Shown here in pieces: positions 21,462-27,595 of a DNA stretch of 27,595 nt; the stretch's first letter is position 1, and each line of letters opens with the position of its first letter. Location: the NCBI GenBank assembly GCA_024232355.1, contig JAAEPW010000669.1:1-27595 (forward strand). Direction: 5' to 3'. The translations under genes were made by a program, and so were the position numbers. The DNA is from Chloroflexota bacterium (GTDB lineage Bacteria; Chloroflexota; Anaerolineae; B4-G1). A model generated the notes under the pieces. That model searched no databases and had not been told where the DNA came from. It saw nothing but the letters and a program-made list of their open reading frames with translations.

Positions 21462-21506
21462 ATGAGAATAGTAATTCGAGAACAGAAGCGAGGTGGTTAT
21501 GAGTAA
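21462..21506 (+). CDS. Possible 14-residue leader peptide
   Basis: The frame encodes MRIVIREQKRGGYE. AGGAGG (21448-21453) is 8 nt before the ATG, the best ribosome-binding site of the peptide cluster. Its stop overlaps an even shorter frame (ATG 21499, MSNRPGKG, ending 21525). Such mini-frames before a replication gene may act as leaders, but coding is unproven. Confidence 0.3.
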   Translation: MRIVIREQKRGGYE

Positions 21507-21608
21507 CAGACCAGGCAAGGGCTGATTTTGACAGTTCGCACAAGTGCGTGTGTTGGCCAGTAGACAGTACCATAAATCTGTGACGTGCAAAAACCAACGA
21601 GTAGGAAA

Positions 21609-21689
21609 ATGAGCAAATACATAGTAATCCAATACAGAGATAAACCAGTAGACCAGATGGCGCTGCAAGCTATCGCAGAGATGAACTGA
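21609..21689 (+). CDS. Possible 26-residue peptide upstream of helicase
   Basis: The frame encodes MSKYIVIQYRDKPVDQMALQ followed by AIAEMN. The ribosome-binding site (AGTAGGA) is too close to the ATG to be ideal. Its first codons resemble those of the 14-residue frame (ATAGTAATYC shared), suggesting an older duplication. It ends 51 bp before the helicase start. Confidence 0.3.
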   Translation: MSKYIVIQYRDKPVDQMALQAIAEMN

Positions 21690-21740
21690 TACATTCTGAC
21701 TAACTGGTCCATATTCTCTTCTGATAAAAGGAGTAAAAAA

Positions 21741-23591
21741 ATGAGAAACGAAATACAACCTAACGGACTGACTGACGAAGATATACTTGCCCGTGGAGTT
21801 ATCCGGCATCTACTCGCCGGGCATGATCCCGACGGGACCAAGCCCAGTGATTGTGGCAAGTGGGCCAAGGTGGTGGGGCTGCTATTGGATGCCCACGCTG
21901 AGAGCGGCACACCTGGGGTGCGGGCGGTGTGGGGAGCTATTAGCAAGAACACTCCAGAGCTGATCCGGCTGGTGTCCACCGATGACAACAGCCCGCTTGC
22001 AGGCGCTGCGGCTGAGGTACGGAAGATACTCACGGCAGGATGTAATGGCCAACCACCACGTTTGCCACCGTTTGAGCACGCCCAAAACCTGGGGCAACTC
22101 GCCGAGTTTGTCCACTGGTTGCAAGTCATATCAGGCGCAAAAGACCACAAGGTTAAGGCACGAGATCGGAAACGGGGCACGGCGCATGTGATCCGGCGCT
22201 TGTTATCCGCACAAGGTAGGCTGATCCTCGACGTAACAGAGGGAGAATTGACCGGCACACCTTACGTGATAGGCGATGACAGCGCTATATGGCCACTTGT
22301 CGGCGACCTTCTACCCGTACGGGCGATGCTTGGCCAAGCTGGGCTAAATTTCTCAGAGCCAGCTTTTAAGTGGTTAGTGGATGAACTTGAAACAGAAGCC
22401 TACACACACGGCCCTCGTGTCAATCTAGCGCATTTCTGGAACAGGCGCGGTGCGGCGCTGTACATTTCCAACGGACCCACACGAATGGTAAAGGCAATAC
22501 TTGACGGCGGAAAAGCGCGGCTTGAGATACACAAAAATGGAAAAGATGACATCTACTTTGCCAGTGATGCAGTTTTGCCAGAGTGGGAGATTGGAGCATC
22601 ATTGCAACCCTCAAGTATAGGCGCTCTTTGCCCGGTGATCAAGACACCGCCTGAGGTAAACAACTACACGGTGGATGTGCAAAAATTACTCCTCGACGCA
22701 TGGCTTGTTGCCCTGGTGGCAAATGTGCGGCCTTTGCCCATCCTCGCGGCAATCGGCGATAAAGGCGGCGGAAAAACACACCTGATACGTGCAGTTAATA
22801 TGCTGGCAACTCTTGACGACCCCAACACGGTGAGCGCGGACGCCCGCGACTTGTGGACGTCCGCGATAAGACGGCCAGTGATGGCCCTCGACAATGTTGA
22901 CAGTACACAAGCAGACTGGCTGCCCGACCTGTTAGCGGCTGCGGTGACTGGCGTGGTATACGAGCGGCGCAAACTGTATACAGATGGCAGATTGACGAGG
23001 AGCAAAGTCAGAACTGCATTTGCCGTGTCAACGCGAACTGCGGATTTTGCACGCCCCGACGTGGCAGAAAGAACACTACCGATTATCACAGGAGTTTTCC
23101 AGGATGCCCAGCGGGCAAGTGATGCGGACCTTATCCAGGAAGTAAAAGAAAAGCGCGGCGCTGTTCTGACGTGGCTAACAAGGCGAGCTGTACACCTTAT
23201 AGACCGATTACCGCACGCTCCGACGCTGCCAGGCCGTTTTGTAGACTTCGGGCGCGTAGTTTGGGTGCATTCTCCAGAAAACGCACCACAGGCGCTTTTT
23301 GCGCTGCAAGGAGCACAATCATTAATGGTTGGCGACGCTGATCCACTTATATCCAGTATCGTCGAGCACTTTGACGCTCTTGCTGGTGGGCGTGACTACT
23401 GGACTGGAAACACGCAAAGCCTAACCCAAAGCCTAGTGGTGCAAGGTGCAAAATTGCCATTCTTTGGTAGTGGCAAAGTAATCACTCGCATGTTGCGAGA
23501 GGGTAAGGATACGTTGGAACTGTTTGGACTATCAGTCAAGATAGAGAAACCAGACGGACGACATATCGAGATTACCATATCAAAACAGTGA
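21741..23591 (+). CDS. SF3-like replicative helicase/ATPase of mobile element
   Basis: A 616-residue protein. The N-terminal 310 residues have no recognised domain. An ATPase domain follows, with Walker A GDKGGGKTH (339-347) and Walker B-like RPVMALDNVD (about 385-394). Then come TGVVYERRKLYTDGRLTRSK and FAVSTRTADFARPDVAERTL, the pattern of superfamily-3/D5-like phage and plasmid helicases, where the later Arg acts as arginine finger. AAAGGAG lies 8 nt before ATG 21741. The primase gene follows in the same direction, so the two form a replication module that would unwind and prime the element's DNA. A distinctive cellular DnaB is not involved. Replication role from family; exact family not certain. 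Confidence 0.75.
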   Translation: MRNEIQPNGLTDEDILARGVIRHLLAGHDPDGTKPSDCGKWAKVVGLLLDAHAESGTPGVRAVWGAISKNTPELIRLVSTDDNSPLAGAAAEVRKILTAGCNGQPPRLPPFEHAQNLGQLAEFVHWLQVISGAKDHKVKARDRKRGTAHVIRRLLSAQGRLILDVTEGELTGTPYVIGDDSAIWPLVGDLLPVRAMLGQAGLNFSEPAFKWLVDELETEAYTHGPRVNLAHFWNRRGAALYISNGPTRMVKAILDGGKARLEIHKNGKDDIYFASDAVLPEWEIGASLQPSSIGALCPVIKTPPEVNNYTVDVQKLLLDAWLVALVANVRPLPILAAIGDKGGGKTHLIRAVNMLATLDDPNTVSADARDLWTSAIRRPVMALDNVDSTQADWLPDLLAAAVTGVVYERRKLYTDGRLTRSKVRTAFAVSTRTADFARPDVAERTLPIITGVFQDAQRASDADLIQEVKEKRGAVLTWLTRRAVHLIDRLPHAPTLPGRFVDFGRVVWVHSPENAPQALFALQGAQSLMVGDADPLISSIVEHFDALAGGRDYWTGNTQSLTQSLVVQGAKLPFFGSGKVITRMLREGKDTLELFGLSVKIEKPDGRHIEITISKQ

Positions 23592-23597
23592 ATTTGG

Positions 23598-23696
23598 CAC
23601 TAAAAGCACTAAAAGCACAATCCAGACAAACTATTTGAGAAAAATGAGAGATTTCCCAAAGACTTGTATCAAATTGTGCGTTTAGTGCTTTTAGTG
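23598..23696. repeat. 24-bp inverted repeat with 51-nt loop between helicase and primase genes
   Basis: The arms at 23598-23621 (CACTAAAAGCACTAAAAGCA then CAAT) and 23673-23696 are reverse complements with one mismatch. Each arm holds a tandem CACTAAAAG-type word. The stem ends 16 bp before the primase ATG and would hide little of its ribosome-binding site (GAGGGGAG, 23696-23703). It could be an RNA structure setting the helicase:primase ratio, an RNase III processing site, or an origin/cruciform. Confidence 0.8.
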
Positions 23697-23712
23697 AGGG
23701 GAGAACAAGACA

Positions 23713-25182
23713 ATGATAGACCTAAGCGGAATTGATATTCTCGGCCTGATAGGCAGAGATACACAATTAAAGCGAGCTGCTAATTCTAGAGGTGGAGTTT
23801 GGCAAGGTCCATGCCCTTTTTGTGGGGGTAAAGATCGCTTCAGTGTATGGCCCAACCATCTTTGTGGTAAAGGCAAATGGCATTGCATAGGTGGTAAGGG
23901 ATGTGATAAAAGAGGGGATGCTATAGACTACCTAAAAGAGCGCGACGGGCTGACCTATCGGGCGGCCCTCGATGCCCTGGGCGTGGACGGGAGCAACTAT
24001 GGCGACGGCCCTCGGCCGTTGCCCAGGCCCCGACCGCCCAAGGGCGTGACTGCACCTAGTCCAACGTGGCAGGGACGCGGGCGGCGCTTCTGTGAAGAGT
24101 GCAAAGCGACGCTGTGGGCACCTGGCGGAGCTAAGGCGCTTGACTGGCTTCGAGGTCGGGGCTTGAGTGATGAGACAATCAAGAGCGCGTCTCTGGGCTA
24201 CAATGCCGCTGACCTGACTGAGGATCGGGCAACTTGGGGACTTGAGACCCCAGAGGTCAAGCCAGGTGAGCGAAAGCCCAGGGGCGTGTGGTTGCCTAGG
24301 GGCGTGGTGATCCCCTGGGAGATCGACGGCGAACTATGGCGTGTGAATGTTCGCCGACCCGTGCCAGCAAAGAGCAAAGACAAATACCGAGGCCCTGCTG
24401 GGTGGGGTGGTGGCAGTCCCTTATACAACGCTGGGGCCCTGACTATCGACAAACCCGCCATGATGGTAGAGGGAGAACTGGATGCCCTCACCCTTGCCCA
24501 GGTTGCTGGAAATCTGGTAACACCTGTGGCGACGGGCTCAACGACCGGGGCGAGACGTGCGCGATGGATTGCCCGCTTGGCGCTTTGCCCTGCGGTGCTG
24601 GTATCCTTCGACGCTGACGAAGGCGGGGAAGGTGCGGCGCCTTATTGGCTGCGAGTGTTGGACAATGCGCGACGATGGCGGCCTTATTGGGGTGATGCCA
24701 ACGCGATGGCCACCGACGGGGCCGACGTGCGCGGCTGGGTAGAGGCTGCCCTGGATGATGAGAGCGAAATGCTCGGGCAACCTGCACCAATTCCCCAGGA
24801 GATCCCCGACCCTGACGGCTACCAGGACCTGCTTGCCCGCCTCGACCAGGTGCGACATCTGCCTGACGTGGCGCTGATCGGCGACATAGAAGCGGCAATG
24901 GTTGACCACCTGGCGGTGATGGGCGCGGCGACTGGCTGCGATGACAGCAGAGCCGAGTTCCTGGCCGTGCAATTCGACCATTTGAGCGGCTTATATGGCG
25001 AAGCGCTGATACTTCCCCAGGCTAGGGCTGATCCTCCACCGTCTGGGGTATGTGGTGTGCATGATTCACACCGGCGATACTGGCGGCGGCCCGGGGTTGG
25101 AGGCTGGGTATGTGTACGGTGTCATCCTCCAGTTCCTGGGGCAGCGGTTGAATTGTACGAGGTCCCCGGCGATGACGTTTAG
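23713..25182 (+). CDS. DnaG-type primase (CHC2 zinc finger + TOPRIM)
   Basis: A 489-residue primase-like protein. The CHC2 zinc-binding domain is at residues about 30-75: CPFCGGKDRF (Cys34, Cys37), KWHCIGGKGC (His57, Cys58, Cys64), GDAIDYLKE. The TOPRIM domain has MVEGELDALTL (about 251) and VSFDADEGGE (about 296), the two acidic motifs that bind the catalytic metal. The last 150 residues include a second Cys/His cluster (CGVHDSHRRY and CVRCHPP), possibly another zinc ribbon. The AT-rich first 80 codons contrast with a GC-rich remainder (codon usage shift near 23940), suggesting a recombinant gene. GAGGGGAG precedes ATG 23713. It would synthesise RNA primers for replication of the element together with the upstream helicase. 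Confidence 0.88.
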   Translation: MIDLSGIDILGLIGRDTQLKRAANSRGGVWQGPCPFCGGKDRFSVWPNHLCGKGKWHCIGGKGCDKRGDAIDYLKERDGLTYRAALDALGVDGSNYGDGPRPLPRPRPPKGVTAPSPTWQGRGRRFCEECKATLWAPGGAKALDWLRGRGLSDETIKSASLGYNAADLTEDRATWGLETPEVKPGERKPRGVWLPRGVVIPWEIDGELWRVNVRRPVPAKSKDKYRGPAGWGGGSPLYNAGALTIDKPAMMVEGELDALTLAQVAGNLVTPVATGSTTGARRARWIARLALCPAVLVSFDADEGGEGAAPYWLRVLDNARRWRPYWGDANAMATDGADVRGWVEAALDDESEMLGQPAPIPQEIPDPDGYQDLLARLDQVRHLPDVALIGDIEAAMVDHLAVMGAATGCDDSRAEFLAVQFDHLSGLYGEALILPQARADPPPSGVCGVHDSHRRYWRRPGVGGWVCVRCHPPVPGAAVELYEVPGDDV

Positions 25183-25330
25183 CAGAGAACTTTGTTGTGA
25201 TGCACAAATAATGGACGATAAACTTGACTCTTTTTCGATGGCTCATGCTCGAGATTCGGAACGAAATACGTCCGGGATACCTGTGGGTGGATAGCCAAGA
25301 TCAGCGGAAGGTCAAAGTTGGCGACGTCAC
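25183..25330. other. Spacer before the repeat array
   Basis: No gene or terminator hairpin is seen between the primase stop and the first degenerate repeat. Confidence 0.3.
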
Positions 25331-25975
25331 TTGGGGAGCACACCGTCTATTCGAAGAAAATCGTTGATCTGTCCACGTTCTCCCAGCGACTACCCCACCC
25401 TGGTATATACTGAAACTATATGGATGCACTGATAGCGTGATGACTTGGCCTGCTCCGGGTTCCCGCCTTGCGCCCTAATTCGGCATCAAAGGAATCCAAC
25501 CGAGTGCCTTGATGATCTACTGGGTAGTTGGCAGTCTCTGCGCATGTCGTGGGAGGACGAGGCTAGCGACATCACTTGGGGAGCAATTGACGTTCTGTTT
25601 TCTGACGGATTCCGTAGTATGCCGATGATGAATTGGCATGATCTACTCGCCCGTCGGGGTATTAAGATGGGGCAAGAATATAACTCGTGTGACACACTGA
25701 ACGAATCCAAAATCAATCAATGCCCGTTAGGACATCAAGACGGATGAACCATGTCTATTGTGGATGGGCGAGGATGGCGACGGCAGTTAGGGAGCAATCG
25801 CCGTTTACTCTGAGATGATCGTTGATCTGACTGACCACGGCCTCCTGACAACTGCCACATCCTTGCGACCCGCAATTATGAGGGCGAAGATCGTTGACCT
25901 GGACACGTCAATGGATTGTGATGTAATCAACAGCCCTTCTACGTATCTTGGGACGACATGTCGGGGCATTGTCAC
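25331..25975. repeat. Degenerate flank of the 185-bp array
   Basis: Worn copies of the array's landmark TTAGGGTGCA appear as TTGGGGAGCA (25331, 25576) and TTAGGGAGCA (25787), spaced 245, 211 and 189 bp. A worn partner CTTGCGCCCTAA lies at 25467. A good half-unit (GTAATCAACAG to GGGGCATTG) occupies about 25921-25971. Copies become more regular toward the right, as in satellite arrays homogenised at the core. A 100-codon frame at 25445-25747 crosses these copies and is not considered a gene. Confidence 0.7.
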
Positions 25976-27090
25976 TTAGGGTGCAGGTGATGGTCACTCT
26001 GAAAGAATCAGTGAACTGCCCGTGGTATCTCATTGACTCGCCCACCCCGTGCCTTGCACCCTAACTCGGATCAAGGAGATCATCCAAGCGCATCAATGGC
26101 CTGTGGTGTAATCAACAGCCCGTCTGAATATCTTGGAAAGACATGTCTGAGCATTGTCTCTTAGGGTGCAAGTGATGGTCACCCTGAAAGATACATTGGA
26201 CTGGATGCGACATCTCGTTGATTACCTCACCCTGTGCCTTGCACCCTAACTCGGATCAAGGAGATTATCCAAGCGTATCACTGGCCTGTGGTGCAATCAA
26301 CGGTCCGTCTGAATATCTTGGGACGACATGTCGGGGCATTGGTCTCTTAGGGTGCAAGTGGCGGTCACCCTGAAAGAATCAGTAAACTGGCATCGGTATC
26401 TCATTGACTCGCCCACCCTGTGCCTTGCACCCTAACTCGGATCAAGGAGATCATCCAAGCGTATCACTGGCCTGTGGTGTAATCAACAGCCCGTCTGAAT
26501 ATCTTGGAAAGACATGTCGGGACATTGTCTCTTAGGGTGCAAGCGAGGACCGGCCTAAAAGATACATTGGACTGGATGCGATGCCCCGTTGATTACCACA
26601 CCCTATGCCTTGCACCCTAACTCGGATCAAGGAGATCATCCAAGCGTATCAATGGTCTGTGATGTAATCAACAGTCTGTCTGAATGTCTTGGGACGACAT
26701 GTCTGGGCATTGGTCTCTTAGGGTGCAACGACGTTTACCCTGAAAGAATCATTGGACTGGATGCGACGCCTCGGTGATTACCATATCCTACGCCTTGCAC
26801 CCTAACTCGGCATCAACAGAATCACCTGGGTGTGTCTCAATGGCCTGTGGTGCAATCAACAGTCCACTTGCGTATCTTGGGATGACATGTCGGGGCATTT
26901 CTCTTAGGGTGCAAGCGACGACTAGCCTGAAAGAATCAGTGAACTGACCACGGTATCTCATTGACTCGTTCACTCCGTGCCTTGCACCCTAATTAAGCAT
27001 CGACGGGATTAGATTGTCCAAGCGCATCAATGTTTTGTGACGTAATCAACAATCCTTCTACGTATCTTGGGATGACATGTCTGGGCATCG
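25976..27090. repeat. Six-unit tandem array of about 185-bp repeats with internal 12-bp inverted repeats
   Basis: TTAGGGTGCAAG (or one-base variants) starts at 25976, 26161, 26347, 26532, 26718 and 26904. Its inverse CTTGCACCCTAA starts at 26053, 26238, 26424, 26609, 26794 and 26981. The period is 185-187 bp. The inner part has two types: AGTGAACTG-CATTGACTCG in units 1, 3 and 6, and ATTGGACTGGATGCGA-TGATTACC in units 2, 4 and 5, giving partial alternation. The spacer half carries GTAATCAAC, complementary to GTTGATTAC in the second type. No frame stays open across units. Position beside replication genes suggests a centromere-like or origin-like DNA site or an array of structured RNAs; function unknown. 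Confidence 0.85.
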
Positions 27091-27254
27091 TAAGTGAGTA
27101 ACCCGGCCACGGTGTCGAGAGCCTGGTGCATCGTCCGTCGCCCGGTCGCGCTCAGACTGGCGAGATATACCGTTGTTGGGTTGTGGTAGAGGGGGATCAC
27201 CTCGGCCCGCTCGGTTGTTAGTTCTGCGCTTATTCTCTCTACCCTCTCCCGTGT
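27091..27254 (-). pseudogene. N-terminal fragment of a tyrosine integrase, truncated by the repeat array
   Basis: The minus-strand frame, open from 27254, reads IPLYHNPTTVYLASLSATGR then RTMHQALDTVAGLLT before running into the last repeat near 27090. This resembles the start of phage-type integrases common in Chloroflexota and cyanobacteria (NPxxVYLAxLxPxGRRTMxxALDxIAxLL), from memory of the family. No catalytic domain follows. Possible starts are uncertain (GTG 27200 lies just before the conserved part). The 15298-15639 remnant carries a catalytic-core piece but may belong to a different integrase. Confidence 0.6.
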
Positions 27255-27288
27255 TTATTGCTTGGTTGACGGATTATACGCAGTTATT

Positions 27289-27570
27289 CTAGCCCCCGGA
27301 GTTTTCGGCCTTTTCGTACTGTACCATAGCTTGGCTGTAGATGTAGTAAATACCGCCATCCGTCATTTTTAATTGACTCATAGAGACACCACCAAAGGGT
27401 TGCCATCCCTGGCTTATCATTTCCTTAACTCTCGTATTGAACGCGGTTAAATTTTTGTAACCGTTCAGGGGGTCTCCCCGGCGGATTCTAATCAATATCT
27501 CGCGCTTCTCTAACGTAGTGTATACCAAAGTGTGGTACAGTAGCAATATGTCCCCATTGAGCGAAGCCAT
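27289..27570 (-). CDS. Small DUF1737-like protein
   Basis: A 93-codon frame. Residues about 38-87 (YKNLTAFNTRVKEMISQGWQ, PFGGVSM, GGIYYIYSQAMVQY) have the DUF1737 pattern: a short alpha/beta domain with GWQPxGG and an ending YxQAMV. The first 35 residues look unlike the family, and no Shine-Dalgarno precedes ATG 27570, so the real start may be an internal TTG or CTG near 27490. Function of the family is unknown to me. The gene points toward the integrase fragment and repeat array. Confidence 0.6.
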   Translation of the reverse strand: MASLNGDILLLYHTLVYTTLEKREILIRIRRGDPLNGYKNLTAFNTRVKEMISQGWQPFGGVSMSQLKMTDGGIYYIYSQAMVQYEKAENSGG

Positions 27571-27595
27571 TCAGAAAACACTTTCAGAACAGATA

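Noticed and set aside
25445..25747. 100-codon plus frame at the left of the repeat array
   Set aside because: It runs across two degenerate repeat units and is not maintained in the regular units.
25976..27090. CRISPR array or integron attC array
   Set aside because: Units are about 185 bp and similar along their whole length with no unique spacers, so not CRISPR. The inverted 12-mers do not fit the RYYYAAC/GTTRRRY core of attC and no integron integrase is seen.

Overview
The window looks like accessory DNA from a Chloroflexota-type bacterium (Anaerolineae/Caldilineae-like). This is an inference from protein style: huge STAND/NACHT ATPases carrying trypsin, SIR2 and FGE-sulfatase (C-type-lectin-like) domains, a secreted Ala/Thr-rich protein with ATAQA-type repeats, and integrase remnants of the NPxxVYLAxL...GRRTM type. 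No rRNA, tRNA, CRISPR array, transposase or reverse transcriptase was seen.

Layout. (1) 1-2174, minus: a trypsin-NACHT protein cut by the left edge, with a good sigma70-type promoter at 2237-2265. (2) 2591-4065, plus: a perfect LexA-like palindrome, a compact FtsK/SpoIIIE ATPase and a small two-helix membrane protein. (3) 4248-8174, minus: a small hypothetical gene and a 1071-residue SIR2-STAND-FGE protein. (4) 9044-15284, minus: one tightly packed seven-gene operon running from tandem operator-overlapped promoters to a strong intrinsic terminator. It encodes a small HTH protein, a membrane/coiled-coil/HTH protein, two RepO-like winged-helix proteins (one fused to a T5orf172 GIY-YIG-like domain), two membrane proteins and a second, unrelated FtsK-like ATPase. 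It reads as the maintenance/transfer module of an integrative or plasmid-like element. (5) 15298-16902: a decayed tyrosine recombinase, a 12-6-12 inverted repeat shaped like a recombinase core site, a zinc-ribbon protein and an excisionase-like HTH protein. (6) 17800-20988, minus: a zinc-ribbon-NACHT-FGE protein, behind a truncated trypsin domain homologous to the one at the left edge. (7) 21094-25182, plus: 127-bp tandem repeats that each carry a ribosome-binding site and a 38-codon reading frame, then an SF3-like helicase and a CHC2/TOPRIM primase separated by a 24-bp inverted repeat. (8) 25331-27090: a satellite-like array of about 185-bp units, each with a 12-bp inverted repeat, ending inside a truncated integrase gene. 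(9) 27289-27570, minus: a small DUF1737-like gene.

How it fits together. The replication genes, two FtsK-type motors, HTH/excisionase-like regulators and integrase remnants point to a mobile element, possibly a plasmid or decayed integrative element. It is interleaved with three large GC-rich conflict-type genes of the plan 'N-terminal effector or adaptor + STAND/NACHT switch + C-terminal sensor'. The two FGE C-termini resemble the variable regions of diversity-generating retroelement targets, but no template repeat or reverse transcriptase lies in the window, so that link is only a hypothesis. The least explained structures are the 127-bp peptide-coding repeats and the 185-bp array.
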